NCBI GenBank assembly: GCA_963757605.1
Contig: CAVWSF010000005.1
Span: 186,001-250,000, forward strand
Length of the DNA: 64,000 nucleotides
Direction: 5' to 3'
Source of the DNA: JAICJC01 sp963757605
GTDB lineage: Bacteria; Actinomycetota; Thermoleophilia; Gaiellales; JAICJC01
In this document: piece by piece, positions 1 through 8,701 of the stretch
How the letters are laid out: every line of letters begins with the position of its first letter
How positions within the stretch are numbered: position 1 is the first letter of the stretch
The notes under the pieces: generated by a model
Told to the model about the DNA's origin: nothing
What the model saw: the letters and a program-made list of their open reading frames with translations, nothing else
Database searches by the model: none
Program-made: the position numbers and the translations under genes

Positions 1-200
1 TCGGTGGGCGGGAGAGCCACGTGGATGTTCCCCATGTCCGAGCCGATGCGGGCGCCGGCGTCGTCCTCGGTCGGGTCGAGCCCAAGGTCGCGCAGGAACT
101 CGAGCGTGCGGTCGGCGACGGCGCGCTCGCGCCCGGAGGGGCTGGGGATCGCCGCCAGGTCGCGGAAGAGGTCGAGGACGGGGGTCGCGGTGGCGGCCAC
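1..200 (-). CDS. M20-family metallopeptidase (peptidase T-like), N-terminal fragment
   Basis: Only the first 66 residues are inside the window; the gene runs off the left edge. It starts at GTG 200, two bases after the stop of the upstream M32 peptidase, so the two peptidases look co-transcribed. The visible part begins with a helix followed by an IPSPSGRE motif, which in M20/M25/M40 di- and tripeptidases lies at the start of the catalytic domain. The zinc ligands lie beyond the edge, so the exact subfamily (tripeptidase, Xaa-His dipeptidase or similar) cannot be fixed. Confidence 0.7.
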   Translation of the reverse strand, partial: MAATATPVLDLFRDLAAIPSPSGRERAVADRTLEFLRDLGLDPTEDDAGARIGSDMGNIHVALPPT

Positions 201-202
201 GG

Positions 203-1711
203 CTACGCGGTTCGGCGCACGCCGTAGAGGTCGCCGTACTTGGCCCACAGATAGGCCATGAACGGCTCGTGGTCGAGGCCCGAGCCGGTCACCTGCCGGA
301 TGAGGTCCTCGCCCTCGAGCAGGTATCCGGGCCGGTGGATCCGCTCGCGCAGCCAGCCGAGGATCGGGGCGAAGTCGCCGGCCTCCATGCGTCCCTCGAC
401 GTCGGGGATGTCCTCCCGGATCCGCCCCCAGAGGAGCGCCGAGTAGAGGTTCCCGATGGTGTAGGTCGGGAAGTAGCCGAAGGCGCCGCTCGACCAGTGC
501 ACGTCCTGGAGCACGCCGTCGCCGTCGTGGGGCGGGGTCACCCCCAGGCGGCGCCGGTAGGCGTCGTTCCAGGCGCCGGGCAGGTCGGCGGCGGCGAGGT
601 CTCCCCGAAGGAGCGCCAGCTCAAGCTCGAAGCGAACGAGGATGTGCATGTTGTACGTGACCTCGTCGGCCTCGACCCGGATCAGCGAGGGCGTCACGCG
701 GTTCACCTGGCGGTAGACGTCCTCGGGCCCCGCCCCGTGCATCGTGTCGCCGAAGACCTCGTGCATGACGGGCGTGTAGCGGCGCCAGAACGGAAGGCTC
801 CGGCCGACCAGGTTCTCCCACAGGCGCGACTGCGACTCGTGCAGGCCCAGCGACGGCGCTTGGGCGATCGGCGTGTCCTCATACTCAGGGTCGAACCCCT
901 GGTCGTAGAGCCCGTGGCCGGCCTCGTGCAGCGTCGAGGCGAGCGCCGAGAACGGGTCGGCCTCGTGGATGCGGGTCGTGAGCCGGATGTCGTGCAGCGC
1001 GATCGTCGTGGTGAAGGGGTGGGCGGAGCGGTCCTGGCGGCCGGCGTCGAAGTCGAAGCCGATATCGGCGAGCATCCGCAGCGTCAGGTCCCACTGGAGC
1101 GCGTCGGGGAACGTCGCGCCCGCGAACGGCGGCTCGGGGAGCGGGGGTGCGTCGGCGATCGCCTGGATCAGCCCGGCGAGCTCGGACGCCAGCGCCGCGA
1201 AGACCTGCTCGACGCGCTCGGTGCGCATCCCGGGTTCGTAGAGGTCGAGCAGAGCGTCGTAGCGCTCGCCGTCGTGGCCGAGCATGTCGGCCTGCTCGCG
1301 CTTCAGCTGCACCATCTCCTCGACGCACGGCCGGAACGTCTCCCAGTCGCGGTCGCGGCGGGCGCCCTGCCACACCGCCTGCCCGCGGGACGATGCGAGC
1401 GCGAGCCTGCGCACGAACTCGCCCGGCAGCCGGACGGACTGGTCGCGCTCGCGGCTCAGCACGCGCACCATCGCCGCCCGCGGTGGGTCGAGGCTGTCGT
1501 TCGCCGCCTCCTCGAGGAGGTCGCCCAGCTCCGGGTCGACCAGCCGCTGGTGGCTGATCACCTTGAGCGTCGCCGTGGCCCGCGCGCGGCCCTCGGCGCC
1601 GCGGGGCGGCATCATCGTCTGCTGGTCCCAGGAGAGGAGGGCCGACGTCCGCCACAGGTCGGCGAGCTCGCGCATGCGCGCCTCGAGCGACTGCCAGCTG
1701 GCGGGGTTCAC
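203..1711 (-). CDS. M32 family metallocarboxypeptidase (Taq carboxypeptidase type)
   Basis: A 502-residue cytoplasmic zinc carboxypeptidase that removes C-terminal amino acids from peptides. The M32 signature HEAGH is present near residue 259, followed downstream by the HESQSRLWEN segment typical of the family, and the length matches the usual ~500 residues. The start is GTG 1711, which overlaps the pyrG stop as GTGA, so translation is probably coupled to pyrG. An open frame continues upstream of this codon but has no family similarity. It is followed immediately by the M20 peptidase, suggesting a small peptide-recycling pair. Confidence 0.92.
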   Translation of the reverse strand: MNPASWQSLEARMRELADLWRTSALLSWDQQTMMPPRGAEGRARATATLKVISHQRLVDPELGDLLEEAANDSLDPPRAAMVRVLSRERDQSVRLPGEFVRRLALASSRGQAVWQGARRDRDWETFRPCVEEMVQLKREQADMLGHDGERYDALLDLYEPGMRTERVEQVFAALASELAGLIQAIADAPPLPEPPFAGATFPDALQWDLTLRMLADIGFDFDAGRQDRSAHPFTTTIALHDIRLTTRIHEADPFSALASTLHEAGHGLYDQGFDPEYEDTPIAQAPSLGLHESQSRLWENLVGRSLPFWRRYTPVMHEVFGDTMHGAGPEDVYRQVNRVTPSLIRVEADEVTYNMHILVRFELELALLRGDLAAADLPGAWNDAYRRRLGVTPPHDGDGVLQDVHWSSGAFGYFPTYTIGNLYSALLWGRIREDIPDVEGRMEAGDFAPILGWLRERIHRPGYLLEGEDLIRQVTGSGLDHEPFMAYLWAKYGDLYGVRRTA

Positions 1712-3360
1712 GCCGGGAGGTTCTCGGCCGGCTCCGCGGGCCGCACCTCCGCGGCCGTTCGTGTGACCGCCGCGCCCACGAAGTCGCGGAAGAGCGGCTG
1801 CGGCCGGTTGGGACGGGACTTGAACTCCGGGTGGAACTGGCTTGCGCAGAACCAGGGGTGGTCGCGCAGCTCGATGATCTCGACGAGCCGCTCGTCGGGG
1901 GAGGTGCCCGACACGACGAGGCCGTGGGCGACGAGGTTCGGCCGCAGGCTGTTGTTGACCTCGTAGCGGTGCCGGTGGCGCTCGTAGACGACGGGCTCGC
2001 CGTAGGCGGCCTCCGCCAGCGTGCCGTCGGCGAGCGTGACGGGGTCGGAGCCGAGCCGCATGGTGCCGCCCATGTCGGAGACGCCCTTCTGCTCGGGCAG
2101 GAGGTCGATCACCGGGTACGGCGTGGCCGGATCGAACTCGCTCGAGTTGGCGCCTTCCAGGCCGACGACGGTGCGCGCGAACTCGACGACCGCCACCTGC
2201 ATCCCCAGGCAGATGCCCAGGAACGGGACGCCGTTCTCGCGCGCGAACCGGGCGGCCGCGATCTTGCCCTCGATCCCGCGGATCCCGAACCCGCCGGGGA
2301 TCAGGATGCCGTCGGCCTGCGCCAGCCGCCGCTCGGCCTCCTCGACCGAGAGCGTCTCGGCGTCGACCCACACGACCTCGAGCCGCGTGCCGTGGTGGAT
2401 CGCCGCGTGGTTCAGCGCCTCCACGACCGACAGGTAGGCGTCCTGGAGCTGCACGTACTTGCCGACGAGGGCGATGCGCACGCTGCCCTCGGCCGACCGC
2501 GTGCGCTCGACCATCGCCTCCCACTCGCGCATGTCGGGCGGGCCGGTGACGAGCCCGAGCCGGTCGCAGGCCAGCCGGTCGAGGCCCTCCGCCTGCATCG
2601 TGAGCGGGATCGCGTAGATGTTGTCGGCGTCGGGGGCCGAGATGACGGCATCGACCGGTACGTCGGCGAAGAGGGCGATCTTCTCGCGGATCTCGCGGCC
2701 CAGCGGGCGCTTCGAGCGGCACACGACGACGTCGGGCGCGATACCGATGCGGCGAAGCTCCTGGACGGAGTGCTGGGTCGGTTTCGTCTTGAGCTCGCCG
2801 GCCACGTCGATGAACGGCACGAGCGTGCAGTGGACGTACATGACGCTGTCGCGGCCGACCTGGTTTCGGAACTGGCGGATGGCCTCGAGGAACGGCAGGC
2901 TCTCGATGTCGCCCACCGTGCCGCCGATCTCGGTGATCACCACGTCGACGTCGGACGAGTCGGCGGAGAGCGTGATGCGGCGCTTGATCTCGTCGGTCAC
3001 GTGCGGGATCACCTGAACGGTCGAGCCCAGGTACTCGCCCTTGCGCTCGCGGCGGATGATCTCGTTGTAGATCGAACCGGTCGTGTGGTTCGAGTTGCGC
3101 GAGAGGAACTCGTCGACGAACCGCTCGTAGTGGCCCAGGTCGAGGTCGGTCTCGGCGCCGTCCTCGGTGACGTACACCTCGCCGTGCTGGAACGGGCTCA
3201 TCGTCCCGGGGTCGACGTTGATGTACGGGTCGAACTTCTGAAGGGACACACGAAGGCCGCGCGCCTTCAGGAGCCGCCCGAGCGACGCGGCGGTGATCCC
3301 CTTGCCCAGCGACGAGACGACGCCCCCGGTCACGAACACGTACTTGACCTGCCTGCTCAC
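1708..3360 (-). CDS. pyrG: CTP synthase
   Basis: A 550-residue CTP synthase that converts UTP to CTP with ATP and glutamine. The N-terminal amidoligase domain begins with VFVTGGVVSSLGKG and carries the metal and UTP-site segments. The C-terminal class I glutamine amidotransferase domain has the nucleophile motif GICLGMQ and the His-Glu pair in QFHPEF. The start is GTG 3360 preceded by a GGGGCGAG ribosome site. It heads the left-hand operon (pyrG, M32 peptidase, M20 peptidase). All catalytic motifs are visible. Confidence 0.98.
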   Translation of the reverse strand: MSRQVKYVFVTGGVVSSLGKGITAASLGRLLKARGLRVSLQKFDPYINVDPGTMSPFQHGEVYVTEDGAETDLDLGHYERFVDEFLSRNSNHTTGSIYNEIIRRERKGEYLGSTVQVIPHVTDEIKRRITLSADSSDVDVVITEIGGTVGDIESLPFLEAIRQFRNQVGRDSVMYVHCTLVPFIDVAGELKTKPTQHSVQELRRIGIAPDVVVCRSKRPLGREIREKIALFADVPVDAVISAPDADNIYAIPLTMQAEGLDRLACDRLGLVTGPPDMREWEAMVERTRSAEGSVRIALVGKYVQLQDAYLSVVEALNHAAIHHGTRLEVVWVDAETLSVEEAERRLAQADGILIPGGFGIRGIEGKIAAARFARENGVPFLGICLGMQVAVVEFARTVVGLEGANSSEFDPATPYPVIDLLPEQKGVSDMGGTMRLGSDPVTLADGTLAEAAYGEPVVYERHRHRYEVNNSLRPNLVAHGLVVSGTSPDERLVEIIELRDHPWFCASQFHPEFKSRPNRPQPLFRDFVGAAVTRTAAEVRPAEPAENLPA

Positions 3361-3432
3361 GCTCGCCCCTTCCCGAGTTGGTGACCGGTTACGGGATATG
3401 GATCATACGCGACGGGCCCGACGGCCCGGTCG

Positions 3433-3780
3433 CTAGCCGATCGCGCGGCAGGCGTCCGCGCAGGCCCGGCAGGCCCTGGCACAGCCTGCCATCCCCTCGC
3501 CCATGCGCTCGCACGAGGTGGCGCAGCGCTCGCAGACGTCCGCCGTCAGCGCCGCGGCCTGATGCGCGAAGTCGGAGCTCCGCAGCATCATGTCGCGAGC
3601 CGCGTCGCACATCTGCGCGCAGTCGAGCATGAGCCGCGCGTGCAAGAGGTGCGCCGGCTCGCCGCGCTGCTGGAGGCCCCATGACAGCGCCTCGATGCAC
3701 GCCTGGTGACAGTCCGTGGCCGCAGCGATGGCGACCGCGAACCGCTCGCTCGCCCGTGTGGCCGTCAGGTGCTCGGTCAT
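3433..3780 (-). CDS. Cytosolic four-helix copper-storage protein (Csp3-like)
   Basis: A 115-residue, Cys-rich, all-helical protein. Repeated CxxxC and CxxC pairs (CHQAC, CAQMC, CERC, CARACRAC, CADAC) run along the predicted helices. This is the layout of Csp proteins, which fill the core of a four-helix bundle with Cu(I). No signal or Tat peptide is visible, so it resembles cytosolic Csp3. ATG 3780 has a good GGAAGGAG site upstream. It is divergent from the acetyltransferase gene on the other strand. The CopC/CopD-YcnI cluster at the far end of the window fits a copper theme. Confidence 0.85.
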   Translation of the reverse strand: MTEHLTATRASERFAVAIAAATDCHQACIEALSWGLQQRGEPAHLLHARLMLDCAQMCDAARDMMLRSSDFAHQAAALTADVCERCATSCERMGEGMAGCARACRACADACRAIG

Positions 3781-3855
3781 CCCCGCTCCTTCCGCTCTAC
3801 ACTGCTCCGCCGTGCCCGCACCCCCATTCTGCCAGGCCGGCGGCCCGACGGCGCG

Positions 3856-4377
3856 TTGAGCGTCCTTCCCATCGAGACCGAGCGGCTCCAGGTGCGCGAG
3901 CTTCGCGAGTCGGACGTCGACGGCGCCCACCGCGTCTACGGCGACGCCGAGGTCATGCGCTACGTCGGCGCCGACGGCAAGCCCCGCACGCGCGAGGAGA
4001 GCGCGGCCGGCGTGGCGCGCATGATGGACGGCCAGCGCCGCAACGGGTTCAGCCTGTGGGCGGTCGAGCTGCGGGAAACGGGCGAGATGATCGGCGTGTG
4101 CGGCGTCGTCCACGTGGACGGCACCGGCCCCGACGTCGAGCTCGTGTACGAGTTCCAGCGCTCCGCCTGGGGCCAGGGCTACGCCACCGAGGCGGCCCGC
4201 GCCTGCCTCGCCGCCGCCATCGGACCGCTCGGCCTGAAGCGGGTGGTCGCGCTCGCCTACCCCGAGAACGCCCAGTCGATCCGGATCATGCAGAAGCTCG
4301 GCATGCACGACACCGGCATGATCGACGCGTACGGCCACCAGCTCGTCTGCTACGAGGCAACCACCAGAGACGAGTAG
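3856..4377 (+). CDS. GNAT-family N-acetyltransferase (RimJ/RimL-like)
   Basis: A 173-residue acyltransferase of the type that acetylates protein N-termini or small amines with acetyl-CoA. It opens with IETERLQVRELRESD, the usual start of the RimJ/RimL branch, and has the acetyl-CoA-binding motif SAWGQGYATEAAR. TTG 3856 is preferred because it begins just before that segment; an in-frame ATG far upstream would overlap the copper-storage gene on the other strand and adds no family sequence. The substrate is unknown. It stands 45 bases before a second, related GNAT gene, so the two may be co-transcribed. Confidence 0.82.
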   Translation: MSVLPIETERLQVRELRESDVDGAHRVYGDAEVMRYVGADGKPRTREESAAGVARMMDGQRRNGFSLWAVELRETGEMIGVCGVVHVDGTGPDVELVYEFQRSAWGQGYATEAARACLAAAIGPLGLKRVVALAYPENAQSIRIMQKLGMHDTGMIDAYGHQLVCYEATTRDE

Positions 4378-4422
4378 CCGTGGGTCAGACCCGGTGGTGC
4401 GGCTGCGACTACTGTCGCCATC

Positions 4423-4965
4423 GTGCCCGCCGCCACCCCGTCGGCTTCCGATCCGCTGCCATGGAGCTCGGCGCGGCTCACGCTGCGCCGGTTCCGCCCG
4501 GACGACCTGCGGCGCTTCCAGGCCTACCGGCACGATCCCGAGGTCGCCCGGTACCAGGGCTGGGACCCGGTCTCAGACGAGCAGGCGCGGGAGTTCCTCG
4601 CCGAGATGTCCGAAGCGCCGTTCGGACGGCTGGGCGAGTGGCTGCAGATCGCCATCGCGGATGTGGATGACGTCCTGATCGGCGACATCGGCCTGTTCAC
4701 GGCCGCCTCAGGCGCGGAAGCCGAGCTCGGCATCACGCTGGCGCGCGAGGCTCACGGCAAGGGCCTGGCCGAGGAGGCCGGCCGCACCCTGATCGACGGG
4801 CTCCGCGCCCACACGGAAGCCCGGCGGCTCGTCGCGATCACCGACACCCGGAACCTCCCCAGCGCGCGCCTGCTCCGCCGCCTGGGGATGGCGCTCGAGG
4901 CCGAGATGCCGGCGCAGTTCCAGGGCGAGCCGCGCATGGAGTGGCACTTCGCTCTCGAGCTGTAG
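4423..4965 (+). CDS. GNAT-family N-acetyltransferase
   Basis: A 180-residue acetyltransferase of the RimJ/RimL type, with SARLTLRRFRPDD near the N-terminus and the CoA-binding stretch AREAHGKGLAEEAG. It starts at GTG 4423 and follows another GNAT gene on the same strand. A partial palindrome of the GGGGTCAGACCCC family (11 matching bases, 4382-4392) lies between the two genes. It ends convergently with recN, with only 6 bases between stop codons. The acceptor substrate cannot be told from the sequence. Confidence 0.85.
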   Translation: MPAATPSASDPLPWSSARLTLRRFRPDDLRRFQAYRHDPEVARYQGWDPVSDEQAREFLAEMSEAPFGRLGEWLQIAIADVDDVLIGDIGLFTAASGAEAELGITLAREAHGKGLAEEAGRTLIDGLRAHTEARRLVAITDTRNLPSARLLRRLGMALEAEMPAQFQGEPRMEWHFALEL

Positions 4966-4971
4966 CGGTCC

Positions 4972-6624
4972 CTACGAGCGCAGCGCCTCCGCGTGCCGAA
5001 GCGCGGCCTCGTCGTCCGGGTCGCCGCCCAGCATGCGGGCCAGCTCCTCCACCACCTCGGCCTCCCGCAGCCGCACGACCTTCGCCGCGCCGTCATCGGG
5101 CTTCTCGACCAGGAAGTGCGCGTCGGCGGCGCGCGCGATCTGGGGCAGGTGGGTGATGGCGAGGAGCTGGGCGCCGGCGGCGAGCGCCGCCAGCTTGTCG
5201 GCCACGGCCCGCGCGGTCCGCCCGCCGATCCCGGCATCGACCTCGTCGAGGAGCAGGATCCCCGGCCCGCCGCCCGCCCGCGCTGCGACCCGGATGGCGA
5301 GCGCGATGCGCGAGAGCTCGCCGCCGGAGGCGGTCTCGGCCACCGGGCCGGCCGCCAGAGTGGGGGTCGCCGCGAGCTCGAGCACGGCCCGGTCGGCACC
5401 GCGCGGGCCCTGCTCCGCGGGCTCGACGCGCACCGTGAAGACGGCCTGCGCCATGCCCAGGTCGGCCAGCTCGGCCTCGACTGCACGCGCGAAGGGCTCG
5501 GCGGCGGCGGCACGGGCAGCGGTCAGCCGGGCGGCGCAGTCGCGGGCCGCCTCGGCGGCGGCGGCCGCCTCGGCCTCGAGCCGCGCCAGCTCCTCGGTGG
5601 AGCTCTCGAGCCGCTCGAGCGCCCGGCGGGCGGCACCCGCCTGCTCGACCACCTCGCCGACCGGCGCCGCGTAGCGGCGCTCCAGCTGGGCGAACGCCTC
5701 GAGCCGGGACTCGACCTGCTCAAGCCGGGCCGGGTCGGCCTCGAGCCCGGCCAGATGGCTGCGCAGCTCGACCGCCGCATCCTGGATGCGCGCCGCGATG
5801 TCGTCGAGCGTTGCCGCGACGTCCCCCAGCTCGGGAGCGAACTCGGCCACCGTCGAGAGCTCCTGGGCCGCACTCGCCGCGAGCTCGCGGGCGCCCTCGC
5901 CGTCGGCCGGGCTCAGGAGCTCGGCCGCGGTCCCCGCCGCGGCGGCCAGCTCGTCTAGGTGGCGCAAGCGCTCGCGCTCGGCGCGCAGCGATTCGGGCTC
6001 GCCCGCCGCCGGCGCCAGCTGGTCGACCCGGGCGACGAGATCCTCCAGGTCGAGCCGCCGACGGGCGGCGTCGGCCGCCTCGCCGCGTGCGGACTCGAAC
6101 GCCGATTCGGCCGCCCTGAGCGCCCGCCACGCCGCCGCCATCTCGGCCGTGAGCTCGCCGGTGCCGGCGTAGGCGTCGAGGAGCCCGAGCTGGCGGGCCG
6201 GGCGCGCGAGCCGGCGGGCCTCGTGCTGCGAGGACATCTCGATCAACCGCTCGCCCAGCGCCTCAAGGTCGGCGCGGGCGCAGCTTCGGCCCCACACGAA
6301 CGCCCGGCTGCGACCGCCGGCGGTGAGCCGCCGCGCCACGACGAGCGCCTCCTCGCCGTCGGGCCGAAGCCCCGCCACGGCCGCGAGGGCCGGATCCTCG
6401 AAGAGCTCGGCGGGCGCGTCGAACTCAGCCTCGACGTAGGCCTCGTCGGCGAAGGGGCCCACCATCCCCGAGACGGGCTGTGCGCCGGTGAGAAGGCCGA
6501 TCGCCTGGGCGAGCATGGTCTTCCCCGCCCCCGTCTCGCCCGTGAGCACGTTCAGGCCCGGCTCGAGCTCGAGCTCGGCGCGCTCGATCAGCGCCAGGTT
6601 GTGGATCGAGAGCCGGGCGAGCAT
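4972..6624 (-). CDS. recN: DNA repair protein RecN
   Basis: A 550-residue SMC-like ATPase acting in recombinational double-strand break repair. Walker A is GETGAGKT near residue 30, Walker B is ILLLDEVDAGIGG near the C-terminus, and a long Ala/Glu-rich coiled coil separates them. ATG 6624 is chosen because MLARLSIHNLALI matches the RecN start; an open frame upstream is only a shadow of nadK. The start overlaps the nadK stop by one base (TGATG), consistent with the common actinobacterial order tlyA-nadK-recN. Confidence 0.97.
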   Translation of the reverse strand: MLARLSIHNLALIERAELELEPGLNVLTGETGAGKTMLAQAIGLLTGAQPVSGMVGPFADEAYVEAEFDAPAELFEDPALAAVAGLRPDGEEALVVARRLTAGGRSRAFVWGRSCARADLEALGERLIEMSSQHEARRLARPARQLGLLDAYAGTGELTAEMAAAWRALRAAESAFESARGEAADAARRRLDLEDLVARVDQLAPAAGEPESLRAERERLRHLDELAAAAGTAAELLSPADGEGARELAASAAQELSTVAEFAPELGDVAATLDDIAARIQDAAVELRSHLAGLEADPARLEQVESRLEAFAQLERRYAAPVGEVVEQAGAARRALERLESSTEELARLEAEAAAAAEAARDCAARLTAARAAAAEPFARAVEAELADLGMAQAVFTVRVEPAEQGPRGADRAVLELAATPTLAAGPVAETASGGELSRIALAIRVAARAGGGPGILLLDEVDAGIGGRTARAVADKLAALAAGAQLLAITHLPQIARAADAHFLVEKPDDGAAKVVRLREAEVVEELARMLGGDPDDEAALRHAEALRS

Positions 6625-7406
6625 CAGTGTGTGAACTCCTGGAGGTAGCGGGTGAAGAACGACGTGCCGGCGACCCGCGCGAGGGCGACCGGCGCCTCGC
6701 CCAGCCGCACCTCCACCCGCCCGCCCGGGTCGATGACCGCGACGACGTGGCCGTCGACGATCGCCTGGACGGGCACGTCCGCCGACACGTTCCGGAACGC
6801 GACCGAGTGGGGCCGGCCGAGCACCATCGAGCGCGCGTGGAGCGAGTGCGGCGAGACGAACGTGACGACGTAGCTGTCGGTACCGGGGACGAGCACCGGC
6901 CCGCCCGCCGACAGGTTGTAGGCCGTCGAGCCGGTCGGGGTGGCGGCGATCACGCCGTCGCAGCCGAGCTCGCCCAGCGACTGCCCGTCGACCCCCCACT
7001 CGAGGACCGCCATCCGGCCCGGCGTGGCGCTCGTGAGCACGAGGTCGTTCACGGCGACGAGCGGGCCCGCCCCGGCGTCGGCGGCGAGGGTCGGCAGGTC
7101 GAGCACGTGGTAGCGGCCGGCAAACGCCGCCTCCAGGCCGGACTCGAGGTCGCCGCTCGCCACGCTCGTCAGGAAGCCCACCCGGCCGTAGTTCACGCCC
7201 AGGCACGGGGTGCCCGTGCCGAGCCAGCGCTGGAGCGCGCGCAGCATCGTGCCGTCGCCACCCAGCACCACCACGATGTCGGGATCGGCGTCGTCGCCGA
7301 CGACCTCGACCCCGCAGCGCTCGGCGACGGCCCGCAGCCGCTCCAGGGCGTCGCCGATGACCTCGGCCCGCCCGTGGGTCAGGAACGCCGCGCGCCCGAC
7401 CGCCAC
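6624..7406 (-). CDS. nadK: NAD kinase
   Basis: A 260-residue ATP-NAD kinase that makes NADP from NAD. The diphosphate-binding motif GGDGTMLR and the NDLVLT motif are present, with TPTGSTAYN in the second domain. GTG 7406 lies 4 bases after the tlyA stop and gives the usual N-terminus (FLTHGRAE close to the start). An in-frame ATG at 7451 inside tlyA would add 15 residues and cannot be excluded. The gene sits between tlyA and recN, the classic order. Confidence 0.96.
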   Translation of the reverse strand: MAVGRAAFLTHGRAEVIGDALERLRAVAERCGVEVVGDDADPDIVVVLGGDGTMLRALQRWLGTGTPCLGVNYGRVGFLTSVASGDLESGLEAAFAGRYHVLDLPTLAADAGAGPLVAVNDLVLTSATPGRMAVLEWGVDGQSLGELGCDGVIAATPTGSTAYNLSAGGPVLVPGTDSYVVTFVSPHSLHARSMVLGRPHSVAFRNVSADVPVQAIVDGHVVAVIDPGGRVEVRLGEAPVALARVAGTSFFTRYLQEFTH

Positions 7407-7410
7407 ACCG

Positions 7411-8211
7411 TCACGATGCGGCGAGGGCGCGTTCGATCTGGTCTGCGACATCGGCGGTCTGGTCCTTCCGGAGGGGATGCGCCGGCGACACGAGGTACAC
7501 GACGTACTCGCGATTCCCGGCCGGGCCCGGCACACAAGAATCGCACACGCCGAGGACGACCCAGCCGCTTCCGCTCGCAAAATCGGCGAAATCCTGCAAC
7601 ACCCTGCGGCGCACCTCGGGGTCGCGGACGACGCCGCGGCGGACGTCGGCCCGGCCGGCCTCGAACTGCGGCTTCACGAGGACGAGCGCCCGCCACGGCT
7701 CCACGGCGCACGCCAGCACCGCGGGGAGGACGAGCCGCAGCGAGATGAACGAGACGTCGGCCGTGACGAGGCCGGGGCGAAACGGCAGCACCGCGCAGTC
7801 CAGCGAGCGGGCGTTCGCGCCCTCGATGACGGTGACGCGAGGGTCGGCGCGCAGCCGCTCGTGGAGCTGGTTTCGGCCCACGTCCAGCGCGACCACCTCC
7901 GCCGCGCCGTGCTGGAGCAGACAGTCGGTGAAGCCGCCGGTCGACGCGCCGACATCGAGGCAGCGCTCGCCGGCGACATCGACCCCGAGACCCGCGAGCG
8001 CCGTCTCGAGCTTCTCGCCGCCGCGCGAGACGAACCGCGGCGGCGAGATCACCTCCACGGCCGCGTCGTCGGCCGTCGGGGTGCCGGCCTTCGTCACCGG
8101 GGCGCCGTCCACGTGCACCCGGCCTGCCATCACGAGGGCCTGCGCGCGGCTCCGCGACTCCACGAGGCCGCGCTCGACCAGGAGCGCGTCAAGCCGTCGC
8201 TTCGCCGCCAT
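7411..8211 (-). CDS. tlyA: TlyA family rRNA (cytidine-2'-O)-methyltransferase
   Basis: A 266-residue RNA methyltransferase; the family 2'-O-methylates cytidines of 16S and 23S rRNA and affects capreomycin sensitivity. It has an N-terminal S4 RNA-binding domain (about residues 3-65), then an FtsJ-like Rossmann domain with the SAM motif DVGASTGGFTDCLL and the catalytic Lys in LVKPQFEAG. ATG 8211 overlaps the end of the upstream acetyltransferase gene by 23 bases. Confidence 0.95.
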   Translation of the reverse strand: MAAKRRLDALLVERGLVESRSRAQALVMAGRVHVDGAPVTKAGTPTADDAAVEVISPPRFVSRGGEKLETALAGLGVDVAGERCLDVGASTGGFTDCLLQHGAAEVVALDVGRNQLHERLRADPRVTVIEGANARSLDCAVLPFRPGLVTADVSFISLRLVLPAVLACAVEPWRALVLVKPQFEAGRADVRRGVVRDPEVRRRVLQDFADFASGSGWVVLGVCDSCVPGPAGNREYVVYLVSPAHPLRKDQTADVADQIERALAAS

Positions 8212-8701
8212 CCGGCACCCGGCCGAAGCGGAAGAGGACCAGCTCGGCGGGAAGCAGACCGCGCCGCTGGTAGAGCCGAAGCGCCTGGGCGTTCCCCGCC
8301 ATCACCGCCACCTGAAGGTCGCGCACGCCGCGGGCCTCGAGCTCTGCGTCGACGGCCTCGAGGAGCATCGTCCCGACCCCGGCTCCGCGCTCCTCGGGAA
8401 GGACGGAGAGCGAGACGACCTCGCCCCAGCGGCCTCCGACCGGCCAGGTGTCGTCGGGGCCGTGGTGCAGGTGCAGGAACGCGTAGCCGACCGGGCGCCC
8501 GTCCCGCTCGGCGATCAGTACGAGGTCCTCGCCGCCCGCGAGCATCTCCAGGTACCACGCCCGCCGCCGCGCCCATGAGGCGGCGTCGTCGGCCACGACC
8601 GGCTGGGCGGAGACCTCGCGGTGGTGGCGATGGAGGGCGAGCCACAGCGGCTCGAGGTCGTCGACCCGCTCGGCGCCCGCGCGGGCGATCTCGGCGCTCA
8701 C
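8189..8701 (-). CDS. GNAT-family N-acetyltransferase
   Basis: A 170-residue acetyltransferase. The CoA-binding motif LPEERGAGVGTMLLEA and the C-terminal NAQALRLYQRRG segment are typical of GNAT enzymes. It starts at GTG 8701, overlapping the isoprenoid synthase stop as GTGA, and its 3' end overlaps tlyA. Its place inside a tight housekeeping operon suggests constitutive expression, but its substrate is unknown. Confidence 0.85.
   Translation of the reverse strand: MSAEIARAGAERVDDLEPLWLALHRHHREVSAQPVVADDAASWARRRAWYLEMLAGGEDLVLIAERDGRPVGYAFLHLHHGPDDTWPVGGRWGEVVSLSVLPEERGAGVGTMLLEAVDAELEARGVRDLQVAVMAGNAQALRLYQRRGLLPAELVLFRFGRVPDGGEATA

Noticed and set aside
269..1966. Long open frame of 565 codons on the plus strand opposite the M32 peptidase and pyrG
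   Set aside because: It is the antisense of two well-conserved genes, a common artefact at this GC content, with no family signature.
3706..3855. ATG 3706 as start of the first GNAT gene
   Set aside because: It lies inside the copper-storage gene on the other strand and adds ~50 residues with no GNAT similarity.
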